DNA of 64,000 nucleotides from Nonomuraea solani (lineage in GTDB: Bacteria; Actinomycetota; Actinomycetes; Streptosporangiales; Streptosporangiaceae), in NCBI RefSeq assembly GCF_900108335.1, contig NZ_FNVT01000021.1, forward strand, positions 164,733 to 228,732, in the 5' to 3' direction. Of the stretch, positions 15,994 through 24,405 are shown in pieces. The notes under the pieces were generated by a model, which searched no databases, was not told the DNA's origin, and saw only the letters and a program-made list of their open reading frames with translations. Position 1 is the first letter of the stretch, and every line of letters begins with the position of its first letter. Position numbers and translations under genes: made by a program.

Positions 15994-18336
15994 ATGGCAA
16001 CGATGGAGTTCACGGAGTGGATCAGGGGGCGCACCGACGGCCAGCTTCGGGCGCTCGTCTCCGCGCGGCCCGAGTTGATCACTCCGGTGCCCGCGCATCT
16101 GGAGGGCCTCGCCGCACGGGCGGGCAGCCCCTCGGCGATCGGCAGGGTGCTCGACCGGCTCGACCGGTTCACGCTGGCCGTCGTGGAGACGCTGGCGGCC
16201 CAGGACGGCCCTTTGTCGAAGGACGCGCTGCGCGACCTCATCGGCGCCGCCCTCGACGACTCATCGGCCCCTGAGCCCGCGCTGAAGGCCGCGCTCGGCA
16301 GACTGTACGAACTCGCGCTGGTCTACGGCCCCGACGAGGCGCTCGAACTGGGCCCTGGCGTGCGCAAACTGCTCGACGACCCGGCCGGGCTCGGCCCGCG
16401 GGCCCTGGACGCGTTCCGGCACCACGCTCCCGAGCAGTTGGAGGAGATGGCCGACGACATCGCCCCGGGCACCGAGGGCTCCGGCAAGGAGCGCCTGGCG
16501 GCCGCCCTGTCCGCGCCGGCCGCGCTCATCGAGTCCGTCTCCCCGGAGGCCAAGAACGCCCTCGACCAGCTCGTCTGGGGCCCGCCGACCGGCCGCGTGC
16601 CCAATGCCAGGCGCGAGGTGCGCGTCGGCTCCGCTCGCTCGCCCATCGAGGAGCTGCTGGCGCGCGGCCTGCTGGCGGCCACCGGCGAGGAGAGCGTGAC
16701 GCTGCCCCGCGAGGTCGGCCTCCACCTGCGCGGCGGCCGGGTACACCGGGGCCTGCTGGCCGTGCCCCCGCCACTCGAAGGCGCCGCCCGCGACCGCAAG
16801 CTGGCCGACCGTACGGCGGCCGGGCAGGCGTTCTCGTTCGTCAGGTCCGTCGAGGAGCTGTGCGAGCGGTGGAGCATCGAGCCGCCCGGCGTCCTGCGTA
16901 CCGGCGGGCTGGGCGTTCGTGACCTGAAGCGCACGGCGGGCGAGCTGGACCTGCCCGAGTGGGTGGCGGCGCTGGTCATCGAGGTGGCGCACGCGGCCGG
17001 GCTGATCGCGGCCGGTGGCGGCGTGGACGGCGAGTGGCTGCCGACCTCGGGCTACGACCTGTGGCGGGTCAGGGCGACCGAAGACCGGTGGGTGGCGCTG
17101 GCGGCCATGTGGCTGCAGATGGACCGGGTGCCCGGCCTCGTCGGCGACCGGGACGAACGCGACAGACCACTCAACGCCCTGCACACCGACCTGCGCAGGT
17201 CCGCCGCGCCGGCGGTCAGGGCGGCCACGCTCGGCGTGCTCGCCGCGGCGCCGGGGCTGGCGCCCAGCCGCGACTCCGTGCTCGAACGGCTGGCGTGGGA
17301 GCAGCCGCGCCGCCGGGGGCCGCTGCGCGAGCAGCTCACCGAGTTCGCGCTGCGGGAGGCCGAGCAGATCGGCGTGACCGGGCTCGGCGCGCTGTCCGGG
17401 CACGGGCGCGCGCTCGTCGAGGGCGGCGACGCGGCCAAGGTGCTGGCGCCGCTGCTGCCCGAACCCGTCGATCACGTGCTGCTGCAGGCCGACCTCACCG
17501 CCGTCGCGCCCGGGCCGCTCACCAGCGAGCTGAACCGCTGGATGACGCTCACCGCCGACGTCGAGTCGAAGGGCGGGGCCACGGTCTACCGGTTCAGCGA
17601 GACCTCGGTCCGGCGGGCGCTCGACGCGGGGCACGGTGGCGAGGAGCTGGTGTCGATGCTGGCCCGCCACTCGGCGACGCCGGTGCCGCAGGCGCTGTCC
17701 TACCTGGTGACCGATGTGGCCAGGCGGCACGGGCGGATCCGGGTGGGCACCGCGAGCGCGTACATCCGGTGTGACGATCCCGCGCTGCTCGACCAGATCA
17801 CCGCCGACCGCCGCTCCGCCGCGCTGCGGCTGCGGCGGCTGGCCCCGACCGTCATCGCCTCCCGCTCGTCCAGGGCGGCGCTGGTCGACTCGCTGCGGGC
17901 CATGGGGTACGCGCCCGTCGCCGAATCGCTCGACGGCGACGTCATCGTCTCCCAGCTCGAGAGCCGCCGCACCGAGGGGCTGGCCCCGGCCCGTGTGGTG
18001 GCGTCGGCCAACGGCCTGGACCCCGAGGTCGCGACGGCGGCCGTGCGGGCGCTGCGGGCCGGCGACGCGGCTCACCTGGCGCGCCGCGAGCCCGTCGACG
18101 CCCCTGGCGGGCAGGTGCCGCGCGGGCCCGCCACGGCCACGATCTCGGCCCTGCAGGAGGCCATCAAGCAGGGCGTACGCGTGTGGATCGGCTATCTCGA
18201 CTCGCAGGGCAACGCGACCTCACGCATCCTGGAGCCGGCCCGCATGGAGGGCGGCTACCTGACCGCCTACGACGAGACGAGAGCGGCCGTGCACCGCTTC
18301 GCCCTCCACCGCATCACGGGCGTGGCCGGCCTCTGA
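15994..18336 (+). CDS. XPB-associated protein with helicase_C_3-type and WYL-like regions
   Basis: A 780-residue protein corresponding to the large actinobacterial family that in Mycobacterium tuberculosis (Rv0862c) sits next to the XPB helicase. It opens with a helical domain (residues 1-140), and carries the helicase-associated region around residues 440-620 (LLQADLTAVAPG..YRFSETSVRRALDAGH). A short WYL-like beta domain ends the protein (VRVWIGYLDSQG..YDETRAAVHRFALHRI). It has no P-loop, so it is probably a partner rather than a motor. ATG 15994 is preceded by a G-rich SD (AGGGGGGA). Here it is 3.7 kb from XPB rather than adjacent. Its role in DNA repair is inferred from that association. 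Confidence 0.82.
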   Translation: MATMEFTEWIRGRTDGQLRALVSARPELITPVPAHLEGLAARAGSPSAIGRVLDRLDRFTLAVVETLAAQDGPLSKDALRDLIGAALDDSSAPEPALKAALGRLYELALVYGPDEALELGPGVRKLLDDPAGLGPRALDAFRHHAPEQLEEMADDIAPGTEGSGKERLAAALSAPAALIESVSPEAKNALDQLVWGPPTGRVPNARREVRVGSARSPIEELLARGLLAATGEESVTLPREVGLHLRGGRVHRGLLAVPPPLEGAARDRKLADRTAAGQAFSFVRSVEELCERWSIEPPGVLRTGGLGVRDLKRTAGELDLPEWVAALVIEVAHAAGLIAAGGGVDGEWLPTSGYDLWRVRATEDRWVALAAMWLQMDRVPGLVGDRDERDRPLNALHTDLRRSAAPAVRAATLGVLAAAPGLAPSRDSVLERLAWEQPRRRGPLREQLTEFALREAEQIGVTGLGALSGHGRALVEGGDAAKVLAPLLPEPVDHVLLQADLTAVAPGPLTSELNRWMTLTADVESKGGATVYRFSETSVRRALDAGHGGEELVSMLARHSATPVPQALSYLVTDVARRHGRIRVGTASAYIRCDDPALLDQITADRRSAALRLRRLAPTVIASRSSRAALVDSLRAMGYAPVAESLDGDVIVSQLESRRTEGLAPARVVASANGLDPEVATAAVRALRAGDAAHLARREPVDAPGGQVPRGPATATISALQEAIKQGVRVWIGYLDSQGNATSRILEPARMEGGYLTAYDETRAAVHRFALHRITGVAGL

Positions 18337-18339
18337 GCG

Positions 18340-19692
18340 TCACGCGTCTCTGAGCAGCAGCGTCAGCGATTGCTCCGCCACCGCCGCCGCGGGCCCGCCG
18401 TCGGCGGCGAGCCGGCGCAGGTGCCGCTCGGCGTCGGCCGGGTAGCGGACGGACAGGCCGCCGCTCAGCGCCGCCGCCGCGGCCGTGGCCGTGCCGGGGT
18501 CCGCGGCCCAGCCGAGCGCGAGCCCGAGGGCCTCGGAGGCGAGGACGTCGTCGGCGCTCATGTACGACAGCACGTTGGCCGCCGCCACCCGCTCCGCAGC
18601 GCTCCCCCGCGCCCAGACGTCCAGGAACTCCTGCCTGACCTCCTTGAGCGAGTGCCCGGCCAGCGCCGCCACGCCTTCGGCGGCCCGCACCTGGACCTCG
18701 CTCCCCTGCCCGGGCAGCGACCTGACCCATTCGCGCAGCGGCTGCCACAACGAGAACCCGTACCTGCCGACCAGCTCGGCCAGCACCTCACCGCGATGAC
18801 GCGGCACGCGGAAGCCGGCGACCCCGTCGGCGACGGCGATCAGCGGTCCGCCTGGCGGCCGCCGCCCGATCTCGTGGGCGAGCCGCTCCAGCCGGCCGAG
18901 CTGCGCGTCGAACGCGGCCTCGCCCAGCCGGTCCGTGAACGCCAGCGCCGCCACGGCCAGCACCTCGCCCATGGGCGGCTTGGTGTCGAACCAGGCGGCG
19001 ACCTCCTCGCCCGCCGGCTCGCCGTCGCGCGTCAGCCGCGTGGCCAGGCGCACGACCTCGGCGGGCGTCGCCAGCCCCAGCACCAGCTCTCTGGCCCGGG
19101 CCGGCTCCTCGGAGCCCAGCCCCGCGCGCCGGCCGAACGCGCTCAGGCACAGGTCGAACAGCCCGCCCGGGTCGGGCGCGGCCCACGCCTGCTCCACCTC
19201 GACCGCCTGCGAGGGCGTGCCGTTCCTGCTGATGACCAGGTACGAGCCCAGCTCCGCCAGCTTGCGGGCCAGGTTGACCAGCTCGGTCCTGTCGGTGCTG
19301 GCCGTGATCCAGTCGTGCAGCAGGTAGGCCCGGCCCGGCTCGTATTCGGTCCTGACGAGCAGTTCGTGCGCGGTGGCGGCCGGGGACAGCACGGTGATCG
19401 CGTCACCGTCCGACAGCGACATGCGCGACAGGAGAGCGATGGCCCCCAAGCGCTTGCCCATCTCCTCCTCGCCGACGAGGACGAGCAGGTGGCGCGCGGA
19501 CAGCCGGCGCACCGCCTCGGAGAAGCAGGCCGGCTCCAGGTATGAGCGCAGCAGCCCGTCGGCCTCCCGCCGGTTGAGGTCGCGGGTGGCCGGACCGGCC
19601 ACCGCCCTCACGTGTTCTCTGACGGCTATGAGGCTCCCGGTGAGCGTTATGTTGTCGAGGTCGATCTCGCCCGGTTCAGGCGTTTCGGTCAC
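18340..19692 (-). CDS. STAND/AAA-like P-loop NTPase with degenerate Walker A and helical-repeat C-terminus
   Basis: A 450-residue protein. Residues 50-160 follow the order of actinobacterial STAND-type NTPases: a lead-in YLEPACFSEAVRRL, a Walker A position GEEEMGKR (74-81), a Walker B-like AYLLHDW (122-128) and a sensor-like SYLVISRNG (150-158). The Walker A keeps the lysine but has Arg where Ser/Thr should bind Mg-phosphate, so ATP hydrolysis may be lost. The last 200 residues look like HEAT-type helical repeats (EVQVRAAEGVAALAG, AERVAAANVLSY). The GTG start has GAGGTGA about 6 nt upstream. It ends 3 bp from the convergent XPB-associated gene. The role is unknown; related NTPases include signalling and defence proteins. 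Confidence 0.65.
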   Translation of the reverse strand: MTETPEPGEIDLDNITLTGSLIAVREHVRAVAGPATRDLNRREADGLLRSYLEPACFSEAVRRLSARHLLVLVGEEEMGKRLGAIALLSRMSLSDGDAITVLSPAATAHELLVRTEYEPGRAYLLHDWITASTDRTELVNLARKLAELGSYLVISRNGTPSQAVEVEQAWAAPDPGGLFDLCLSAFGRRAGLGSEEPARARELVLGLATPAEVVRLATRLTRDGEPAGEEVAAWFDTKPPMGEVLAVAALAFTDRLGEAAFDAQLGRLERLAHEIGRRPPGGPLIAVADGVAGFRVPRHRGEVLAELVGRYGFSLWQPLREWVRSLPGQGSEVQVRAAEGVAALAGHSLKEVRQEFLDVWARGSAAERVAAANVLSYMSADDVLASEALGLALGWAADPGTATAAAAALSGGLSVRYPADAERHLRRLAADGGPAAAVAEQSLTLLLRDA

Positions 19693-20041
19693 GAAGTCAC
19701 CTCGGGATTAACTGGAAAGTTTTCTACAGGAAATATTCTTGGCCAACGAGATTCTTCGTTTTTATGCGAGAAGTCGCAGAGCGTCACCAAGCCACTCCGA
19801 CCTGGCACTTTGCCGATGTGACATGTCGATCAGCCCTCCACGGCTCGTGCCGGGCCCGTGCGGCCCTTCAGATCTCCCACCATTACACGATCTAGGCCAA
19901 CTGGAAAACTCGAATGAACATAGAGGGAGATTTATGGCTATTTACGGGCTACAAGAGCACCGTCCACAATGACTAGTCAAGATCAGATCGGCGGGCTGAC
20001 GGGCTTGACTGAGCGTCCCGCCTCGCATCAGGTTGGGTCCT
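19693..20041. other. AT-richer intergenic region with a possible leader peptide
   Basis: This 349-bp stretch is clearly less GC-rich than its surroundings and holds the divergent promoters of the STAND-like and acyl-CoA ligase genes. The word AACTGGAAA occurs at about 19710 and 19899. No protein of normal length is credible here. Confidence 0.6.
19934..19972 (+). CDS. Possible 12-residue leader peptide MAIYGLQEHRPQ
   Basis: ATG 19934 is preceded by GAGGGAGA at a good spacing and the frame closes after 12 codons, 69 nt before the acyl-CoA ligase start. The ribosome site is better than that of many real genes nearby, but no terminator/antiterminator pair was found downstream. A chance occurrence is quite possible. 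Confidence 0.25.
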   Translation: MAIYGLQEHRPQ

Positions 20042-21520
20042 GTGACCGAGCAGACGCTGGGCCGGCTGGCCGAGGAGTCGTGGACCCGCTTCGACGACCA
20101 CGACTCGATGTTCTACGAGGACGTCTGGCACCGCAGCCACGCGCTCGCCGAGCGGGCGCGCAGGATGTGCGGCGGGTTCGCCGAGGCCGGCATCCGGCCC
20201 GGCGACCGCGTGGTCGTGATGATGGCGAACTCGCCCGAGGTGCCGCTGATCTACCAGGCGCTGTGGGCGGCGGGCGCGGTGGTGACGCCGGTGGTGTTCC
20301 TGGTGGCGCCTGACGAGCTGCGCCACATCCTGCGCGACAGCGAGGCGACCGCGATCGTGACCTCGCCCGAGCTGGTCGAGAACGTACGGGCCGCCGACGT
20401 CAAGATCCCGATATATGTGGACACGGGCGAGCTTGAGCGGGCCGACGAGCGCGGCGCGGTGGCACGCGACCCCGGCGACCTCGCCGCCCTCATGTACACC
20501 GGCGGCACCACCGGCAAGGCCAAGGGCGTCATGCTGAGCCATCACGGCCTCTGGCACGTGGCCAAGGACGTGTTCGAGATGTCCCACCAGGAGGGGAAGA
20601 ACCGGGCGCTGCTCCCCGTACCGCTGTCGCACGCGTACGGACTGATCGTCACGGTCGCCTCGCTGCACGCGACCGAGCCGCAGCAGGCGGTGCTGATGCG
20701 CTGGTTCGAGCCGAAGGCGTTCCTGAGGCTGGCCGCCGAGCAGCGCGTCCAGTACGGCACCGTCGTGCCCACCATGCTCCAGCTCCTGCTCGCCGAGCCG
20801 CTCGAAGAGCACCCGCTGCCCGACCTGGCCTTCCTCACCTGCGGCGCGGCCCCGCTGGGCAGAGACGTGCTGGAGGAGTTCGAGCGCAGGATGCCGGGCA
20901 CGCAGATCCTCGAAGGCTACGGCCTGACCGAGACCAGCGTCGTCACCACCTTCAACCCGCCGGGCCGGCGCAAGGCCGGCAGCGTGGGACTGCCGCTGGG
21001 CGGCTACTCGATCACCGTTCGCGACAACGAGGGCGAGGCGATGGAGATCGGGGACGTCGGCGAGATCTGCGTGTCGGGCGACTCGCTGATGCTCGGCTAC
21101 TGGGGCGAGCAGGAGGCCGACCCCGAGGGCACCGCGCTGGTCGGCAAGGAGCTGCGCACCGGCGACATCGGGTGCGTGGACGACGACGGCTACCTCTACA
21201 TCGTCGACAGGAAGAAGGACCTGATCATCAGGGGCGGCTTCAACGTGTTCCCGCGCGACGTCGAGGACGCGCTCAACCGGCACCCCGAGGTCGTGCTGTC
21301 GGGCGTCGTGGGCCGGCCCGAGCCCAGAGTCGGGGAGGAGGTCGTGGCGTTCGTCCAGCTCAAGGAGGGGGCGGCGGTCACGGCCGAGGAGCTGATCGAG
21401 TGGGCCCGCGACCGGGTCGGGCGGGTGAAATATCCGCGGGAGGTGCGTTTCGTCGATTCCGTCCCCGTGACGAGTGTGCTCAAGCTCGACCGCAAGGCCC
21501 TGCGGACGATGCTGGACTGA
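20042..21520 (+). CDS. Class I adenylate-forming enzyme, fatty-acid CoA ligase type
   Basis: A 492-residue protein from GTG 20042. Adenylation motifs are in order: A3 MYTGGTTGKAKGVMLSH, A5 GYGLTETS, A7 LRTGDIG, A8 DRKKDLIIRGGFNVFPRDVE, and the A10 region VTSVLKLDRKAL with the late catalytic lysine. Such enzymes activate a carboxylate with ATP and pass it to CoA, in the cytoplasm or at the membrane. Length (about 490-510) fits medium/long-chain acyl-CoA ligases. It is monocistronic, preceded by an AT-rich promoter region. Chain length and pathway are not determinable. Confidence 0.88.
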   Translation: MTEQTLGRLAEESWTRFDDHDSMFYEDVWHRSHALAERARRMCGGFAEAGIRPGDRVVVMMANSPEVPLIYQALWAAGAVVTPVVFLVAPDELRHILRDSEATAIVTSPELVENVRAADVKIPIYVDTGELERADERGAVARDPGDLAALMYTGGTTGKAKGVMLSHHGLWHVAKDVFEMSHQEGKNRALLPVPLSHAYGLIVTVASLHATEPQQAVLMRWFEPKAFLRLAAEQRVQYGTVVPTMLQLLLAEPLEEHPLPDLAFLTCGAAPLGRDVLEEFERRMPGTQILEGYGLTETSVVTTFNPPGRRKAGSVGLPLGGYSITVRDNEGEAMEIGDVGEICVSGDSLMLGYWGEQEADPEGTALVGKELRTGDIGCVDDDGYLYIVDRKKDLIIRGGFNVFPRDVEDALNRHPEVVLSGVVGRPEPRVGEEVVAFVQLKEGAAVTAEELIEWARDRVGRVKYPREVRFVDSVPVTSVLKLDRKALRTMLD

Positions 21521-21606
21521 GGCCCTCGTGGATCTAGGGTGATGTCGTACACCCGGTCAGGCGCATGTCATTTCCGTGATAAGTGTTGACGTGTCTGGAG
21601 GTGAAC

Positions 21607-21963
21607 ATGAGTCAGGAAGATCCGTCGGGCTATCCGTACCAGCCTTATGGCGCCCCCTACGGGCAGCAGCCGCCCCCGCAATATGGCTACGGCTACGGCG
21701 CTCCGCCACCTCCGCGTGACGAGGGTCCCACGGCGAACGCCATCGTCTCACTCGTGCTCAACCTTCTCGCCCTCGTCTCCTGCTGCAACATCCTGGGCCT
21801 GCCCGGCGCGATCCTCGCGGGTCTGGCGCTGAGCAAGGCGCGCACGGAGCCGCGGAGCGCCCGCTCGATGGTGATGTGGAGCTGGGTCCTGTTCGGGCTG
21901 GGCTTCGTGCTGACCATCGGCATCTTCCTGTTCCTGGGGCTCAACGGCTACCTCGACGACTGA
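21607..21963 (+). CDS. DUF4190 small membrane protein
   Basis: A 118-residue protein whose ATG has a strong SD, GGAGGTG, 4 nt upstream. Residues 1-45 are a Tyr/Pro/Gly-rich cytoplasmic tail (QQPPPQYGYGYGAPPPP). Two membrane helices follow (about 46-75 and 92-114), separated by the short polar loop SKARTEPRSA. This is the DUF4190 arrangement seen in many actinobacterial proteins of unknown role. It sits alone between the acyl-CoA ligase and XPB. Confidence 0.8.
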   Translation: MSQEDPSGYPYQPYGAPYGQQPPPQYGYGYGAPPPPRDEGPTANAIVSLVLNLLALVSCCNILGLPGAILAGLALSKARTEPRSARSMVMWSWVLFGLGFVLTIGIFLFLGLNGYLDD

Positions 21964-22077
21964 TCCGGACTATTCCTTGCCCGCTCGTTGTTGGAGAGTC
22001 GGAGCGGGGGAGCCGGGATCAGGAGACGATGGTCCTGTTGCGCAAGGCCCCCGTCCGGAACCCCACGGAGATAGCCA

Positions 22078-23724
22078 GTGAGCGATGGACCGCTGATCGT
22101 CCAGTCGGACAAGACACTGCTGCTCGAGGTCGACCACGAGCGGGCCGACGCATGCCGTAAGGCCATCGCGCCCTTCGCCGAGCTCGAACGCGCTCCAGAA
22201 CACGTTCACACCTACCGTGTCACCCCGCTCGCGCTGTGGAACGCCCGCGCCGCGGGCCACGACGCCGAGCAGGTCATCGACGCGCTGATCGGCTTCAGCC
22301 GCTATCCGGTGCCACACGCGCTGCTCGTGGACATCGCCGAGACCATGGCCCGCTACGGCCGGCTGCGGCTGGAGAAAGACCCGGCCAACGGCCTGGTCCT
22401 GACCTCCACCGACCGCGCCGTGCTGGAAGAGGTGCTGCGCTCCAAGAAGATCCAGCCGATGCTGGGCGAGCGGCTCGGCCCCGACTCCGTCGTCGTGCAC
22501 CCGAGCGACCGGGGCAACGTCAAGCAGGCCCTGCTCAAGCTGGGCTGGCCGGCCGAAGACCTCGCCGGCTACGTCGACGGCGAGCACCACCGCATCGAGC
22601 TGCTGCAGGACGGCTGGTCGCTGCGGCCCTACCAGCAGGAGGCGGCCGACGCCTTCTGGCACGGCGGCTCCGGCGTGGTCGTGCTCCCCTGTGGCGCGGG
22701 CAAGACGATCGTCGGCGCGGCGGCCATGGCCCACGCCCAGGCCACCACGCTCATCCTGGTCACGAACACGGTCTCGGCGCACCAGTGGAAGACCGAGCTG
22801 CTCAAGCGCACGTCACTGACCGAAGACGAGATCGGCGAATACTCCGGCTCGAAGAAGGAGATCCGCCCGGTCACCATCGCCACCTACCAGGTGATGACCA
22901 CCAGGCGCAAAGGCGTCTACAGCCATCTGGAGCTGTTCGACGCCCGCGACTGGGGCCTGGTCGTCTACGACGAGGTGCACCTGCTGCCCGCGCCGATCTT
23001 CCGGATGACCGCCGACCTGCAGGCCCGCCGGCGGGTCGGGCTGACCGCGACGCTGGTGCGCGAGGACGGGCGCGAGGGCGACGTGTTCTCGCTCATCGGC
23101 CCGAAGCGCTACGACGCGCCCTGGAAGGAGATGGAGAACCAGGGCTGGATCGCGCCGGCCGACTGTGTCGAGGTGCGCGTGACGCTGACGGACGAGGAGC
23201 GGCTGGCGTACGCGATGGCCGAGTCGGAGGAGCGCTACCGCTTCTGCGCCACCACGCCGTCCAAGACCCACGTGACCGAGGCGCTGGTCCGCCGGCATCT
23301 GGGCGAGCAGGTGCTGGTCATCGGTCAATACATCGACCAGCTCGACGAGCTGGGCGAGCACCTCAACGCGCCGGTCATCAAGGGCGAGACCAGGGTCAAG
23401 GAGCGTGAGCGCCTCTACCAGGCCTTCCGCGACAAGGAGATCCAGGTCCTGGTGGTGTCGAAGGTGGCCAACTTCTCCATCGACCTGCCGGAGGCGGCGA
23501 TCGCCATCCAGGTGTCGGGGACGTTCGGCTCACGTCAGGAGGAGGCCCAGCGGCTCGGGCGGGTGCTGCGGCCCAAGGCCGACGGCGGGGGCGCCCGGTT
23601 CTACACGGTGGTCAGCAGGGACACGGTGGACCAGGAGTTCGCGGCGCACCGGCAGCGGTTCCTGGCCGAGCAGGGCTACGCCTACCAGATCATCGACGCC
23701 GACGACGTGCACGGTGGCGTGTAA
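22078..23724 (+). CDS. xpb: DNA repair helicase XPB (SF2)
   Basis: A 548-residue superfamily 2 helicase. Walker A is PCGAGK209T, the DExH box is D298-E-V-H, motif III is GLTATLVREDGRE, and motif VI is QRLGRVLRP. The N-terminal 180 residues (SDGPLIVQSDKTLLLEVDHE onward) are the DNA-binding/damage-recognition part typical of bacterial XPB. Mycobacterial XPB unwinds DNA 3' to 5' and may act in nucleotide excision repair. GTG 22078 starts the conserved sequence. A strong terminator follows 8 nt after the stop. Its usual partner gene is at 15994-18336. Confidence 0.95.
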   Translation: MSDGPLIVQSDKTLLLEVDHERADACRKAIAPFAELERAPEHVHTYRVTPLALWNARAAGHDAEQVIDALIGFSRYPVPHALLVDIAETMARYGRLRLEKDPANGLVLTSTDRAVLEEVLRSKKIQPMLGERLGPDSVVVHPSDRGNVKQALLKLGWPAEDLAGYVDGEHHRIELLQDGWSLRPYQQEAADAFWHGGSGVVVLPCGAGKTIVGAAAMAHAQATTLILVTNTVSAHQWKTELLKRTSLTEDEIGEYSGSKKEIRPVTIATYQVMTTRRKGVYSHLELFDARDWGLVVYDEVHLLPAPIFRMTADLQARRRVGLTATLVREDGREGDVFSLIGPKRYDAPWKEMENQGWIAPADCVEVRVTLTDEERLAYAMAESEERYRFCATTPSKTHVTEALVRRHLGEQVLVIGQYIDQLDELGEHLNAPVIKGETRVKERERLYQAFRDKEIQVLVVSKVANFSIDLPEAAIAIQVSGTFGSRQEEAQRLGRVLRPKADGGGARFYTVVSRDTVDQEFAAHRQRFLAEQGYAYQIIDADDVHGGV

Positions 23725-23732
23725 CGGGTTGT

Positions 23733-23766
23733 AATGCCCGGCCGCTCGCCCGAGCGGCCAGGCATT
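23733..23766 (+). terminator. Terminator after xpb
   Basis: AATGCC-C-GGCCGCT pairs with AGCGGCC-A-GGCATT: 13 bp with one internal mismatch and a short loop, starting 8 nt past the stop codon. Confidence 0.85.
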
Positions 23767-23950
23767 CAGCGTGCTGTCACGTCCACGAGACTCCGCGGGC
23801 CGAAGACATTCGAACCACCCCCCTCACCTGCGTACTATCACGCCGCCTGCGACATACCCTCATGATCCGGCAAACCCACCTGATATGCCCGATTTTTTCG
23901 CTATTCCCAGGTTTGTTACCCGAGTGCGGTTCTGCCAGGCTCGTTACGGG

Positions 23951-24286
23951 TCACCGCACCAGCATGCCGCCGAGGAAGAGCACGCCCTCGGCGACGATCC
24001 AGAACACCACGCCGGCACCCATGAGCTGCGCGAACGTCCGCGGGTCGTGTCTGGACCAGGGCAGCAGCCAGGCGGCGGCGGTGCAGCAGGCGGCGAGCGC
24101 GGCGAAGAGCCCCGACACCGTGGAGACCGTGCCGAGGCGTTGCGAGCAGGTCGACGTGGACTCGCCGCCGGAGCAGAACGCCTCCAGCCCCCACCCCGCG
24201 AACACCGACAATCCCCACAGCGCCGCGAGCAGAAAGCTGGCGATGGTGGGGATGATCGGCGAGAAACGGAGCTGCACCCGCGCCAC
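23951..24286 (-). CDS. Unknown small membrane protein
   Basis: A 111-residue protein with three hydrophobic spans (about 12-32, 55-75 and 85-105). A cysteine pair lies in the first loop (AFCSGGESTSTCSQ) and there is an adjacent pair CC within span 2. The start is GTG 24286; GTG 24277 is an alternative. GGGAGAAG lies directly upstream. No family is recognised. It is divergent from helR with 119 bp between starts and so shares the promoter region described below. Confidence 0.65.
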   Translation of the reverse strand: MARVQLRFSPIIPTIASFLLAALWGLSVFAGWGLEAFCSGGESTSTCSQRLGTVSTVSGLFAALAACCTAAAWLLPWSRHDPRTFAQLMGAGVVFWIVAEGVLFLGGMLVR

Positions 24287-24322
24287 CTTCTCTCCCTACC
24301 CCGCCCGCCGGAGGTAAATACT

Positions 24323-24352
24323 TTGGAAGGCCGCGTGAGTCGCTACTAAACT
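24323..24352 (+). promoter_or_regulatory. Promoter of helR
   Basis: TTGGAA (24323-24328), an 18-nt spacer, and TAAACT (24347-24352) fit a housekeeping-type promoter. The predicted start falls near 24359, inside the left arm of the inverted repeat. Confidence 0.55.
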
Positions 24353-24391
24353 GGTCGATTCGCTGCCTTGACCACCTCCGTAATCGACCAG
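24351..24391. promoter_or_regulatory. Perfect 10-bp inverted repeat over the helR start site
   Basis: CTGGTCGATT (24351-24360) and AATCGACCAG (24382-24391) are exact reverse complements with a 21-nt spacer. The left arm overlaps the -10 box end and start site; the right arm runs into the Shine-Dalgarno GGGAGG of helR. It could be a repressor operator or, in the RNA, a hairpin that hides the ribosome site. Confidence 0.6.
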
Positions 24392-24405
24392 GGAGGCACT
24401 TCCGC

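Noticed and set aside
24340..24405. Rifamycin-associated element upstream of helR
   Set aside because: I could not find a GC-rich palindrome of that kind; the repeat present has a different sequence.
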